A stretch of DNA of 64,000 nt, taken from Certhia americana (taxonomy: Eukaryota; Chordata; Aves; Passeriformes; Certhiidae). Below the pieces are notes generated by a model that saw only the letters and a program-made list of their open reading frames with translations, was not told where the DNA came from and searched no databases. Of this stretch, positions 30,201 through 41,785 are shown one piece after another (the first letter of the stretch is position 1; each line of letters starts with the position of its first letter). The stretch covers positions 14,709,053 through 14,773,052 of the forward strand of contig CM031869.1 in NCBI GenBank assembly GCA_018697195.1. Reading direction: 5' to 3'. Both the position numbers and the translations under genes were made by a program.

Positions 30201-33200
30201 GGCATGAAAATCAAGCCTTGATTTCATCACCCTGCTCACTTTCAGACATGCACAGACTAGAAACCCTTCCCAGATCTGTTCCTGGAAAGGTAAGAGATCT
30301 GTTTATGTTTGGGGTTTTTCTTTTTGTTGCTGTTCAGGGTTTTGTTTTTGTAATGTAAAAAGCATCCAGTTTCACCAACTCTATTCATTCCTAGCACCAC
30401 CACACTGAGTGTAACGTGTCTGCAGAGGCCACTGAGGAGCAGAGGAAGCCAAAACGTTGCAATAAAACATGTAGGACAGTTTTAATATGTAAAATGAATT
30501 TTGAAGGAAGGGTTGTATTGAGTTGATGTTAGCAACCAGATGTTGTAGCCAATTTACAAGCGATTTTCTTCCCTCTCAAGTAGATTCCCATCTTCCTTGT
30601 CCCCCATCCTCATTCCACTTTTTGGTTTTTTACTTGCTGCAGTAAAACTGAATTGATTTCACAGTGTTTACTAAATGAACACAAAAATCAAGTTTTCCTA
30701 AAGCCTTTGCACAGAAATCTGATGTTTCAAATTACTGAATCTCCTCATGCTTATAAAACCACTTTGCACTAACCCTGCTGCATACATGAGGACTATGGAA
30801 GAACCAACTTAGAAATTATCAGTTCAATAAAATTAAGTTAACATTAACTGGGAAAAATGCATTTTCATCTCCTGGAAAACTTCATAAGCAATTAACTAAA
30901 GAACTTTCCAGAGGGAAAAAATGAACATAAAACCAAAAACCAATGCCAAATAAACCCCCAAAATCCATAAAACACTCTTGATTTCCCCTTATCTTCTGCT
31001 GCTTTTTCACATGTTATCTATTAAAACTCAAAGCTCCAAAGGATCATTGGGCTGTTTCCTACACTTTCACATTCTTATCTGAGAAACTTATATCCAGATG
31101 TGTGTTTTCATCTCTCTGAAGAACCAGCCTTTCCCTTAGGGCTTTATTTCTCAGTATCTATTTCCACTTTTGCAAAACAAGTTCTCTTTGCTCAAGAATT
31201 TCCCTTCCAATTTTTTTTTTTTTTTTAATCTCTTTTTTCTGGTCTCCTGCTGCATTTATCTAGGTATTTCAGAAATGCACAATTGCTTCCCTGTACCATT
31301 CCCTGACAATGAGTTTTCTTTTTTGCTGCCCAGCTGTATTCTCAAAACCCCATCTCTAACCAGCTCTACCACTTCAAGAGGATGAGAATGCCAGGGCCTC
31401 TTCTCACCACTCTAGGACTATTTCACACAAGCTTGTGACCCAGAGGTTCCCACATTGCTCAGTGATGCTGTAACCACTGCTGCCCTTCCCAAACAAAGAT
31501 GTCTCATCCAGGTTTTGCCAAAATCAGCATTTCAAAAAAACATTCCTAATAGAATGCCTCCCCAATCTAAACAAAACCATCACACAGACAAAAGACAAAA
31601 CTGGAGAAAATCCCTAAGTTCCCGCTGAAGTCCAGGCAAAACGTGCTTTAGGACAAACAGGAAGGCACAAGACATGTAAACTGCTTTCTAGACTCATCTT
31701 TTCCTTGCTGAAATTTCTCAGAGTCATATTTAAACAACACGACTGCTTTAATTAAACATTGCTGTCTCCATAGCTGTGGACAAGCAGTACATACAGATGC
31801 AGGATTACTTGAATGGGCTGCGTGTCCTGAGATCACATCTGTTATGTGAACTTTATATGCTGCACACTCTATCCTAAACCAGAGAGAATGGGCAAACTGC
31901 TGTTTGATAGTTCCTTATGGGAGAGCAGAAAAATTATTAATGCAAAGTTAAATTATATTCTTCCACAGGGAATGGGTAACAACACAGGATTTCTTTGTTC
32001 ATTCACCTCAGATAAGACAGCACATCCCAAGGAACACAATATAAAATTCTAAGGAAGAGTCTTCCATTTTTGGACAAGCTTTTTGTAATCCTCAAAGGAA
32101 AACTGATGTTAGGAATGGGAATATTTTCTATTTTGGGACAAATTGTTTGTGGAAAAACTCTTCCAAGTAAAGTCAAGTTTTGTCATTAGGGTTGTATCTT
32201 GTAACATGTGACACTACAATTCATGCTAATACTGACAGACAACCAACTACTACTTCAACTTTAAAAGCTGATAAAATATTTGAAGAAGTACTCAGGATTG
32301 CCCAGTGCACACCCAGAGAAAAACATCAGAAATGACAATTCAGCAGGACAGTTTTGCTAAAATGTCCTAAAACATTGGTTTTACTCTGACCTGAGAAAGT
32401 GAGGAAGGCTTACAACCCATGGTATCATTTGAAACTTTCAGGATCACTTATCAGGTCCCACAACAACATACAGCAGTAATACCTCACAGTCTAACAACAT
32501 TTGTATTCTGCACCAGTTAACTATCACATTCCTTACCTGCCACAGGAGAAAAGGAAAACAACACAGAAAAAAAGAAACCTGCAAGGATTCAGGAATAGTC
32601 CCCTAACTGTTAGCATGCACAAGCATGCACCTTGCTTCTGCTATCAAAATATTATCTTGCTAAGAGTTAAATGCTTATTTCTTGACACATTTCACAAGTT
32701 GATTTCCACACTCTTCCCTCTCCATTCTGTGCCTCTCTCCCCCCACAGTGAAATAGCCAACCTTGACAGAATCCAGCCCTTGAAATAAAGTTTGGAGACT
32801 GACATTAAAAGCTGCACTTGCTAGTGCTGTGATTTTGGAGATCAGAACCTCAGCTCCACTAACAGGAAATTTAATCCCATTTCTGTTATCACACCTAGAA
32901 GCACCATTATGATAGCTCAGGATTTCTTCATAGCGAGCACTGTGCAAACAAAGATTTCCCAAGGGATTCTCTGAAAAGAAAAAAGAGCAAAGGGATGAAG
33001 ACAAGCAGATGAAACAGAACTAATGAGTACAGCAGGCACTGTCCTCAACTCCAACACAGCCCAAGTTACACTCCTTATTTTTAAGTGAGATAATTAAAAT
33101 CACAGTAAATTTTAAGTTTTGTAAAAAAACCAGCTGTTTTCAGGTTTGTTTTTTTTTTTTTTTAAAGGACTGTTCCTCTCAAGAAACAGCATCAGAATGG

Positions 33201-36200
33201 AAGGAAAAAAAAAGAATTAATCTATCAGAGATGGAGTTCATCACCACCCTCCCCACACTTTCTACAAGCACATCTGACAGGCTGTTTCAAACAAGTTACT
33301 GATCTCCAAATCACTGACCTCCAGAGCAGCCTGTCCTCCCCTTTCACAGAGCCCTGGCTGAAACAGAAGCACCAATCTGTGTCTCTGCAGACTCAAACAG
33401 CTGCCAAGGTGCAGAGAAAACATCCTGAAAAACTGCAGGCAGCTCCTGTCCTGTGGGTGACTGCTGGGATGCAGAGATGCAGCACAGTCACCACTGTGTC
33501 CCCACACCACAGAAAGAGCAATAATTCCTAAATACAACATGAATTCCAATTAATTCCTAAATACAACAGTGATGCCCCAAACCACATTGACTGTGGGTAC
33601 ACAAGGCAGCCAGTGAGGTACCAACAGAGATCATGTGTCCCAAAATCCTCAGCGCTGCCTGGACTCCAAAAACATTTACAGGTGTTTGGGATTATTCATC
33701 AGCACCCGGGCACTAATTCCACCAGGCAGCTGAAGCAGGAATCAAGGCAGGCACAGGCAGCATCTCCAGGCAGGAAGCACACAGGACCCTCCTGAGGAGT
33801 CCTCTCTAACACAAAGTTGAGACTCATTTCTGCAACAGCATTGCAAGAATTGAGGAAAACAGGTAAAAATGAACTGCTGGGAAACAGCAATTCTATGATC
33901 AATTTAGAAGCAAATTTCAGATAGATTTTGAAAACTGATCAATGGAAAGTCAAGACAAGACCAGCTTTAAAACTGAGTTTTCTGCCTCATTTTAACCACA
34001 CTCATGTTTACTGTAAATGCTCTGTTCACCAGTGACAGCAAAGGAGATCTGAATCAATGGCTACATTCTCATCTCTACCTGAGAGACAAAATTAGGGTCT
34101 TAGAGAAAAAGAAGTAGATCACAAAAGGAAAGGTAAAAATCTAATTAAAAGCTCCAAAAATCTATCAATCATAAGATTAAAAGCATATATTGCAGCCATC
34201 AAACAGATGGTGTAAAAGCGAAATACAAAAATTTATTCTGACAGAGAAAACTGACAGACCAGATTCAGTTGCAGGGGAAAGAAAAAATAAAAAGGCTGAA
34301 AATAACTGGTGGAGGTAAGAATCAGCCTCTTAAATTCTCCTTTCTGTGGAGATGGCCTTCAACTCAATCTCGAATGTACTGAGCACAGACCTGTTCCCCT
34401 TATCTTTGATGTATTTAATACCATTAGACAAACTGTCAGTTGCTTACAAGGCCATTTGCTAATGGGGAAGAAGCAGTTCTTGCCATTCACAAGATCCATT
34501 CAAGATCTTAAATGATGATATGTCTGACTAGAAAACATTGAAAACAGACTTGGAAATGAAGCATTACAGCTCTCTGGAGAAAAAACTTGAAAAACACTGA
34601 AAACAGAGCAGCCTGGGCCATATTGCAACCCAAATATGACTGGAACCCAGCCTTTTCTTGTCCCGAATATGACTTAAACAACAAAGTAGAATTGATCTAG
34701 CTTTACACTGGCAAACAAAAGCTATGAGTGAACAGAAAAGGGATGGGAGTCACCACAGTGGCTCCAAACTCCATATCATGTTATGCTAAAGCTCTTTAAT
34801 CAATGAGATTCAAGAGTTACCCTTCCTGTTACCCCAGCAGCAGAAAGGAGCTAAGGACAGCAGGCACATTTCCACCAGCCTGTCCCCTCAGACCTCCCAG
34901 GAGGACAGGGAATAACACTGACCTCTATTACAATGTTTTCTGGACACCACTGCTCCTGTCTGCAGCCCTGGAACAGGAATGTGCAGACTCAGTCACCTGA
35001 AGGAACCTTGGCCACATGTCCCTTGCAGTCACTCTCTCCATCAGATTGCCAACATCATTATTCCTGGAAAAGCTTTACCCTTTGAGGTTCACTTTGGCTT
35101 TGCTCCCCATTCTTATCGTCCTTCCTCACCTGAAGTTAGAAACTGTGGCTCCTCATCCCTGAGGAGGACGAACATCCCTGTTTGGTCTTGCAGGAGTGGA
35201 AAAAAAGCCCAAGAGGAAAAGAGAAGTCCCTCCAGAGAGCTGTGGGACCAGGAGCTGTGTGGGTGGATCCCTACAGGTGCTCCCAGCCACACTGTGGGAA
35301 ATCAAACACGAGGGGCACCACACAAACTTTATCAAGGGTTTGGGGAAAATTAAGCATCAAGTCATTTGAGCTGTTTGTTCCTGGGAGGGAACAGATCCTG
35401 ATTTAAGCCTTCTGAATAGTCTCTGCAGTAAACAAGCTCACTTCTCTACGTGCAGTCACTGAAATTACTCACTGAATATCCTTATTAGAGCCAAGCTCTT
35501 TTCCCCTATTATCATCATCCACAAACATCTTGTGAGACTTCTGTGAGAAAATAATTTTTCTCTGCTCTGTGGAAGTTGAGGAATATCCAAAATACTCTTG
35601 AAAACACAAACACCAAATATCAGAAGTCTATGTCCACACAGGACAAGCTACTTTTGTTTTAAACACAACTGGAAACGCTTGTACCCTGGCAGTGACATTC
35701 CAGAATACAGTAGGTAGTTCTCACACTAAATGTCAATGACAGTGTACAACACAAGGAGTTTTATACAACTACTATACCAATAAAAGATTATTAGGATTTA
35801 CTTATTTTTGGCCTCTTATCCCCACAGGTAAGCCATACCTGTACTCTTGGCTACATGCTTCCCCAAACGCAAGCAGTGCACAAATCCCAGGGATATAAAA
35901 GCAATACTCATCATCTGGATTTTAGAACTTCCTAAAGAACAACAGCTGCTCTTTAGAGGGGCAATTTTCCTTTGGCCTAATTCTTTTGCATGAATCAATA
36001 CTCAGCTGCAAAAGTAAGAATATGAACAAAAGTAAATAGTCTCAGAGAAGCTCATTAAAAAGTTCTGCAGGAAGCAGCCTGGTCTTTCATCTCAAAATCT
36101 AACCCAAATTTGTGCAAATAAATACAGGCAACATGACGATGGCCACTACTTGCTTCTGCAGCTACCAATTTACAACAACTATTTTCATCCTCCTTCCTGC

Positions 36201-39200
36201 TCCCATCACTTGAAAACCACGTCACAAATTTAATAGCACCAGGCCAATCCCACCCAAGTTCATGCCAACATCCACTCAAGCACTACTAGTCCAAGTTACA
36301 TTAGGAAAGGGAAGTGTCCCCACTAAATTAGGGCATTCAGTCTGAGTTTTCCCCGGATCAGTCCTCCCAAGATCAAGCCAAAACCATGTACATCCACTTA
36401 CTGACACATGACCTAGGGAAAAAAATATCTGAGAAATGCTCCATAGAAGGTTTGGAGACAATTACTGCAAACAAATGAGTGGTAATCCCTAGTGGGAAGA
36501 ACTCTAGAAAAGCAGAACGTCAGTGTAAGAGTCACATAATTATATTTGCATGTGTTGAACATCGCCTTCTGCAGGAATATGGAAGCATTCAAGACAGGAG
36601 CTTAGATTTAATTTGGAGACAGAAATAAGGAAGTTGAAGACTTATTACAAGCCAGTGCAACTTCAGCAGCTCCACGCACCTAGGCCAAAACCACCATAAT
36701 AATATATTTGTGTAACAGAAACCCCAGACCACATGAAAACTCAGGAGTAAGCAGATGACTAAGCTACTAAATTGCACCTAAATGTGGACACACTCAATTT
36801 AGCTGCTCAGACAAAGCACAGAATAGATTAGTCCTGCAAGCTTTATCAATTTAGCAAGGTAAAGAATCCTTCAAATGAAAGGCAAAACAAAGCAATGACT
36901 AACACAGGAGAGCTATCAATTAAACAAGAGCCTAAGCCACCAAACAAACTCATCAAGAACTCAAACATGGTTAAATTCTCCAAAGAAGCTTTTATACATA
37001 TATAATGTGCTGCTAACAGACAGGGAGATAACCAGGCATGAATGGGAGCAAAAACACAAAGGCTCATGCTCCACATTCAAACAGAAGGCAGACACTGACC
37101 CAGAAGACTTCTGAGCAGTTTCTCAGTACCACTTGTTCCTTTCAGAGCTGAAGAACTCAGCTGTCAGGCAGGTGGCTTTGATCTGCTTACTGCATTTATG
37201 CACCATAAACTAAACGTGACTATCAGCATTATTAAGTGTTATAAAGAGCCACATGTACAATATTCTACACATATAGAAAACATTTCCACTGAAAGAAATC
37301 ATATACAGAATCACATCTGAGAACTGAAGCACAGTCAAGGAAAATGATTATCAGAGTCTGATGAACCAATCCTAAGGAACATTTCAGAAAGGTGAAATAT
37401 TTGGGATTCTCATGGATGTGTTTACATATCTGTAAATTTTATTCCTTTATTAGGTCAAAATGTCATCAATTACCCAGCTAAAATATAAGAATCACTATGC
37501 TCACTCCAGAAGTTAATCTAATAAATTGCCAAGTCTTTTCCAAACCACAAAAAATTCTATCAACTTCTGGGTTTGGTAAGGTGCTAAGCTGCTTCACAAC
37601 TGTGGAAGAGCTCAGTAAACACTAACAACAACAAGGTCAGCTCTACCATCCTGCTCAAGAACCCCATTCTGCACTGTGAGGAAATATTTAAAATATGGAA
37701 TATGATGGATCCTGAGCATTTCTTCTTCAGAACCAGCATAATTGGAAGTCGCTCCTGGAAGTGACACGGATTTTCTTCCCTTATTTTGTCCAGACTGAGT
37801 AATTTCATTGTGCAGCGGGACAGTTTTCACCTCCTTTCAGCCCCTCATGAGAGCTGAGCCAAAGCTTCCATCCCAACCACACAATTAGAAGACTGTGACA
37901 GAATGTAATAACAAGGTAAAAACTGCAACATCAACCTAAGACTACTTGCTATATTTGCAAAGCTACTATTAAAGATCAATCTGTGTAAAAAATTAAAAGT
38001 ATGGGATTGTTTTATAACTCTGTTTCTGTGATCACTGGTTAATCTGTGGATTTCCTTCAAGGCAAAATTCACAGGTACAACCCTACAGACCTTCGAAGTG
38101 TTCAGGAAAAAGGATTCAAGCATGCATCTCATTTCTCATGAAGAATGAGTAATCAAAGTTAGTTCTATTAAATGAACTTCTCAATAAGAAATTCTTTCTC
38201 CCCTAAAGATATTTCCCATTGTTTCCTTAATGTTATATTTTCAGTTTTCCTGGGTTTCATATTAACACAAATTTGAATAATATTTAACTTGGCTCCACTA
38301 GCCCAAACAATCTGTAACATTTGTCCAAACATAACTCTAAAAGCTTGGTGGCAAAATATTTTAAGTAGTACCATTAGATCTCTTAGTAATTAAAGCAAAA
38401 AGTTTCCGACTTGAACAGGTATGCAAAATTTTTAGCTCAGGAGAATATAGAGAGAAATAAATACCTTTCCAGAGCATAACAGTTTAAAAAGGTACTTCGT
38501 GTGTGGCCATCAAGAAACTTGTTAAAATTATTTTCCCAACATATAAACATTTCTCTGAGATTAAAAATATTTTTGTGATTTCAGATAGGATCAATTTGGT
38601 CTTATTTACATGCTAAACACATGAGTAAGAAGATTACACATCAACCCACTGTTATGTCATAAATAGTTACAGGTTGCTGTGGACCACAGGGCAAAACGAG
38701 ATACTCTGATATATCCTGTGGTTGACTGATGTTTCACCTACAAGCAGAATTTAGACTCAAAGGAATAGAGTCTTTTTCTGTCTACTGCTTACATTAGAAA
38801 ACCCAATTTAGTGCAATTAGTAGAACTCTAGATTTCAAGGCACTGATACAAGCTTTAAAGCAGTTGTAATGAAGATGTTGGTGAACACTACAAAAACAGT
38901 GAAAGGCTCACAATGGACTGACAGAAATGAAAACTGAAAACAGTATTTAAAATGCAGATAAAGTGTTACCACATGACCTTCTGTATCCTATTTCCACAAG
39001 GTTTCAGCCACTGAATGACCCAACAAATACACTATTTATATATGTAAAAAAAACCCCAAACAAACCATCCAACACAGCTACAATTTATATTTATCAGTGG
39101 TGGTATCTCTGAGGTTAAACGTTCAAACTGAATATTGTGAAATCGCTACTATTGTTCTTTTTGCAGCCATTAATCTAAAATTTAAATCTGTAAATAACAC

Positions 39201-41158
39201 CAAAAAGAACAAGACCAAGACAGTGATTATGTTTTCCTTCATTCCTTTTAACACTTGATGTGCCAAGGCCAAGAGCCACCTTCTTCTGGCTCAGCTTCCT
39301 GCAGAAGGCAAGGAAAGTTCACATCTCTTGGTTCTCAGAAATGAAACCCAGTAACAACACAAATTCAGCCCCCCTAAAACTCCAGCTATAGCAAATTACC
39401 ATTTATTAAATGGTTCTCTGGTGGCCAACTAACCTTGTGCTTGTGAATCATTTTAACCTGCAATTTGAAAGTTTAATTCCAGCCTTTAACTCTTTAAACC
39501 ATTCACACACCTCACCAGGGAAGCACACAGCCCAGCCATGTTATCACACACACTTGGCATGTTTGGGACTGGGTTGTTGGGGGGGTTATTGTTCCAGATT
39601 TGGGGGGGGTTGGCTCTAAAATGCCAGGTTGCTACCCACCAATTTTAGAGTATACAGTTTCAGGCACAGAAGTTAAGGTTCCTATAGCACTGACATCTGA
39701 AAGCTATTGCTCACACAGCTGAGGTTAAAAGGAAGGCTGATACAGCCACAAAACATTAAAGGTTGTAGAACAGTGTAGTAAGAAAGCTGCATATTGCTAT
39801 CATTTAAGAGCTCTCAGTGCTATAAAGTGCATTTAGAAACGGCCAAGGATTCTATAAAATTTCATTCTAGGACAGAACTTAGCCTTTAGGAGTGCTCTTT
39901 GCACACAAACTTTGTTTGCTTAGTAACCTCATCCAGCTTTCTTCCTCGGAGGAAAAACTGCCTGAGAATTTGAAGTTTCCCCAAGTCTATGACCCAGAAG
40001 GAAATAAAACAGGAAGTCAGGCCATGCAATCTACAGCATTTGCTTACAAGTTCAAAAGCATTTTAAGTTATGGGCTAACCCACACGAGGCACAACCGAGG
40101 GCACTCTGCTGGGGTCACCCCGGAGCGCTGTGCGGAGCCGGCGGAGGCTCTGTTTAACATTCCTCCCTGGACATGTCCCTATCTCGCACCGGGCATTCTC
40201 TGAGATGTGCCATCTGCTATGCATTAAGGCACGTCAGAGACGCCGTCCCCTGCACCGGGCCAGTGCCAGAACTCTATCAGAAAACTCAAATTTGCTTTCA
40301 GCTTTCTCCCTAGGAACTCACTGAGCAAGTAAAAACAGCCAGCTAAAAAAACTCCCGAGAACTTACAATACCAGGGATTTGCTATGAACGCATTCATTAT
40401 TCTCCGTGCTCCCCACAGCGTTACGTTGCTATCATAAACCCTGAAGCAGATTAAAAATTGAATAACCAGCTTCCCCACCGCAGTTTAGAACAGAAATTAG
40501 AGACGGTTTAATGTGACTTCTCCACTTGAATTAGTTTATGGAAGCAGTCGGTTTTCCATGGTGATGAAATCACCATGCTGAGAAAGTAAGGAGAAACTGC
40601 TAGCAGCCGCCAGGTGAAAACATCCAGGTTTCTAATTGCATATTAAATTGGTGTTTGCACTGACAGTGATTACAGCCGGGAGCAGCGCAGGTACAGCTCC
40701 CAACTCCCTTTCCAGCAAGTCACTGCAAAACCCGATCAGGCGGCAGCTGAAAGTTAACGTGAAACTCTGAAACCCATCGTTTGTACAAAGGCACAGCGGC
40801 AGGAGCGCTGGAACTCCTGAAAAGCTCCTCCCCTTCCCTCCTGAAAACATTAATCCGTGTTGGATTGCTGAAACTCCTGTTACCAAGTACTCTGCACTGA
40901 TAGGCAGGTGTTGGGAAACTCGTCCCAGGTGTTCCTACAAGTGCTCGAGAAGCCCTTAACGGTTTTTACTTACAGTCTCTCCGCATTCCTGGGAATATCC
41001 CTCGGCACAGTTTTGAGTCCCAGTCCATGACAATCCACGTTGGAAGCAATACACGTACACTTATGCGGGCATCCTCCGACAGGCATCCAAGTCCCGGAGC
41101 TCCAAAAGCTCAGGATCGTTCCAAGGCACAGAAACGCACTTCTTCCACCAGGCAGCAT
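18200..41158 (-). CDS. SLIT3: SLIT3, 5' part of the gene (coding exons 1-3, partial)
   Basis: SLIT3 encodes a large secreted guidance glycoprotein that binds Roundabout receptors and acts outside the cell in axon guidance, cell migration and vessel growth. Three exons joined (40974-41158, 20797-20868, 18200-18271) give 109 complete codons plus two bases: signal peptide, LRR N-terminal cap and the first two leucine-rich repeats. I assign the paralogue from stretches such as [18 protein letters not shown] and [14 protein letters not shown], which fit remembered vertebrate SLIT3 better than SLIT1 (CHGTGLQAIP, IPRNTERL) or SLIT2 (CHGLALRSVP, IPRNTERL). Every junction is phase 2 with GT and AG ends. 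The other LRR blocks, the EGF repeats, the laminin-G domain and the cysteine knot lie beyond the left edge. In mammals SLIT3 intron 14 hosts miR-218-2, which is not in this window. The locus, paralogue and strand are near certain. The first coding base is well supported; the transcription start is inferred. Confidence 0.95.
18272..20796 (-). other. SLIT3: SLIT3 intron 2
   Basis: The 2,525-bp intron between the two LRR exons has GTGAGT at its start and GAATTGCAG at its end on the minus strand. A G+C-richer block at about 18.6-19.6 kb contains overlapping minus-strand frames of up to 148 codons with no recognisable domain. It is unexplained and may be an old decayed repeat. Confidence 0.9.
20797..20868 (-). 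CDS. SLIT3: SLIT3 coding exon 2: one leucine-rich repeat (24 residues)
   Basis: This exon is exactly 72 bp, the size expected of a Slit LRR exon. Its first base completes codon 62 (Leu), 23 codons follow, and two bases are left for exon 3. It reads [15 protein letters not shown] and then TGLKNLRV, the LxxNNIT pattern of the first full Slit repeat. N68-I-T is an N-glycosylation sequon that is conserved in other Slits. The acceptor is a pyrimidine-rich tract ending TTCTGCAG just right of 20868. The donor is GTGAGT (plus-strand ACTCAC at 20791-20796). The substitutions against remembered human SLIT3 are few and mostly conservative. It was too short to stand out as an open frame and was found from the repeat motif and the splice sites. 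Confidence 0.95.
22141..22160. repeat. Near-perfect 20-bp palindrome
   Basis: The arms CTCACTGGC and GCCAGTGAG flank a central GT. Eighteen of 20 bases are symmetric. It sits in intron 1 with nothing recognised around it. Confidence 0.85.
25497..25550. repeat. 27-bp tandem duplication
   Basis: CAATAAGAGCAGTAG followed by similar sequence occurs at 25497 and again at 25524, offset by 27 bp, with only a few differences between copies. It is a local duplication in intron 1 with no evident function. Confidence 0.8.
27545..27690 (+). mobile_element. CR1 LINE fragment, end of the reverse transcriptase frame
   Basis: Read on the plus strand from about 27605, the frame gives [10 protein letters not shown], then a stop, then [13 protein letters not shown] and another stop. 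It aligns with the CR1 ORF2 segment YEERLRELGLFSLEKRRL followed by RGDLIALYNYL. Two in-frame stops and many changes show a dead copy. It has the same orientation as the CR1 3' end 1.6 kb to the right, so both may derive from one insertion later split, or from two insertions. Boundaries are approximate. Confidence 0.5.
28600..29215. other. Unrecognised G+C-richer block between CR1 pieces
   Basis: About 600 bp with raised G+C and overlapping open frames on both strands (minus 28598-28879, plus 28961-29206), none with a recognisable domain or conserved motif. Its position between two same-orientation CR1 remnants suggests a transposable-element insertion or an unaligned part of CR1. I cannot name it. 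Confidence 0.3.
29270..29431 (+). mobile_element. CR1 LINE fragment, 3' end
   Basis: The stretch TTTGAGCAGAGGCTGAACC, then AAGTCCCTTCCAACCTCAAC, then AATTCCATGGTTCTA follows the CR1 3' end. The family consensus there is, roughly, a TTTGAGCAG start, a TCCCTTCCAACCTCAAC core and a terminal ATTCTATGATTCTA-type short repeat. It is an old, diverged, 5'-truncated copy in intron 1, oriented opposite to SLIT3. The left boundary is approximate. CR1 is the main LINE of birds and other reptiles, which supports the avian assignment. Confidence 0.75.
33522..33568. repeat. 29-bp-spaced direct repeat (18-bp identical core)
   Basis: TAATTCCTAAATACAACA appears at 33522-33539 and 33551-33568. It is a simple local duplication in intron 1. 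Confidence 0.85.
40081..40260. promoter_or_regulatory. CpG-rich patch in SLIT3 intron 1 near the promoter
   Basis: About 180 bp with roughly a dozen CpGs (for example around 40123-40146 and 40229-40258) in otherwise AT-rich intron, about 700-900 bp inside intron 1. It could be an outlying part of the promoter island, an intronic enhancer or an alternative promoter. No splice donor or start codon ties it to SLIT3. Confidence 0.4.
40557..40577. repeat. Perfect inverted repeat, 9-bp arms and 3-bp spacer
   Basis: CATGGTGAT, GAA, then ATCACCATG. It lies about 400 bp inside intron 1. The dyad could be a protein-binding site with TGAT half-sites. By simple counting a 9-bp dyad with some short spacer is expected by chance a few times per window, so significance is low. 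Confidence 0.85.
40974..41158 (-). CDS. SLIT3: SLIT3 coding exon 1: signal peptide and LRR N-terminal cap
   Basis: This coding part encodes residues 1-61 and two bases of codon 62. The start ATG is the plus-strand CAT at 41156-41158. It has A at -3, an in-frame stop upstream at 41291-41293, and no in-frame ATG between. Residues 1-29 form a signal peptide with a short basic start and the hydrophobic core [11 protein letters not shown]. The mature part opens with C30, C34, C36 and C43, the CX3CXCX6C cap typical of LRRNT domains, followed by the first repeat beginning at [10 protein letters not shown]. The exon ends after GAGAGACT at a GTAAGT donor (plus-strand ACTTAC at 40968-40973). The signal peptide differs strongly from the alanine-rich human one, as is usual for signal peptides. 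The mature part is highly conserved. Confidence 0.95.
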
Positions 41159-41180
41159 GGTTCTGGATCGCTGCAGTGGG

Positions 41181-41188
41181 TATAAAAG
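41181..41188 (+). promoter_or_regulatory. TATA motif on the antisense strand next to the SLIT3 start
   Basis: The plus strand reads TATAAAAG in a G/C-rich setting, 23 bp upstream of the SLIT3 start codon as read on the minus strand. It is oriented away from SLIT3, so it could position a divergent transcript starting near 41210-41215. The match to the TATA consensus is perfect, but an 8-bp match in one window may be chance. Confidence 0.3.
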
Positions 41189-41640
41189 TGAGCGCGAGCA
41201 GCCGGCCCTTAAAGATGAAATGCCTCTAAGAAAAAAGGGAAAAGAAAACAAGAGGCTCTTAGTACAGCCCAAGGGAACCCACCACTGCCATCATCGCCGG
41301 AGCACCAGCAAAGCTTCAAAGGCGCCCGAGAAGGTCACGTTAGGTGGAAGAAGGTGGGGAATTGCCTTTCGGGCTCAGGTTTCTTTCTGTTATCTACGAA
41401 CGGTACCAGAAGGCAGATAGTTTAACAGAGCTCGAGCCAGATGCGTCCTCAGATGAAAGAGAACCCGGGAGCGGAGGCAAACACACACAAAACATCCATC
41501 AGGAGCGGCGGCAACCTCCAAAACAGCCTCCTCCGCTCTGCACCGCCCCACCTGGGCCGGGCAGGTAACCCGCGGAGGGGACGGCCGGGGCTTCGCAGCG
41601 ACCCCTCCGCCGCGGGCCCGCCGCGGGCAGTGCGGGGCTG

Positions 41641-41716
41641 TGCCGAGCCGTGCCGGTTTGTGCCGGGGCTGTGCCGAGCCGTGCCGGTTTGTGCCGGGGC
41701 TGTGCCGAGCCGTGCC
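41641..41716. repeat. 31-bp tandem repeat, about 2.5 copies
   Basis: Two identical 31-bp units occupy 41641-41671 and 41672-41702, followed by a 14-bp partial copy to 41716. The unit begins TGCCGAGCCGTGCCGG and ends GGGGCTG. A truncated unit end (GGGGCTG) also precedes the array. Because 31 is not a multiple of three, each copy shifts the reading frame. The array lies in the predicted SLIT3 leader or promoter. Confidence 0.9.
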
Positions 41717-41785
41717 CGAGCAGCGCTGCCGCCGCTGCCGAGCGCGGAGCGGGGATGGAGCGGGGCGCGCCCCCCCCGCCGCGCC

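Larger units (their letters stand above)
20869..40973 (-). other. SLIT3: SLIT3 intron 1
   Basis: The 20,105-bp intron starts with GTAAGT beside exon 1 and ends with a pyrimidine tract plus CTGCAG at exon 2. It contains two CR1 retrotransposon pieces (27545-27690 and 29270-29431), short tandem duplications at 25497 and 33522, a near-perfect palindrome at 22141, an inverted repeat at 40557 and a CpG-rich patch at 40081-40260. G+C-richer blocks at about 22.2-22.6, 28.6-29.2, 33.2-33.9 and 34.8-35.4 kb are unrecognised. No other exon was found on either strand. Confidence 0.85.
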
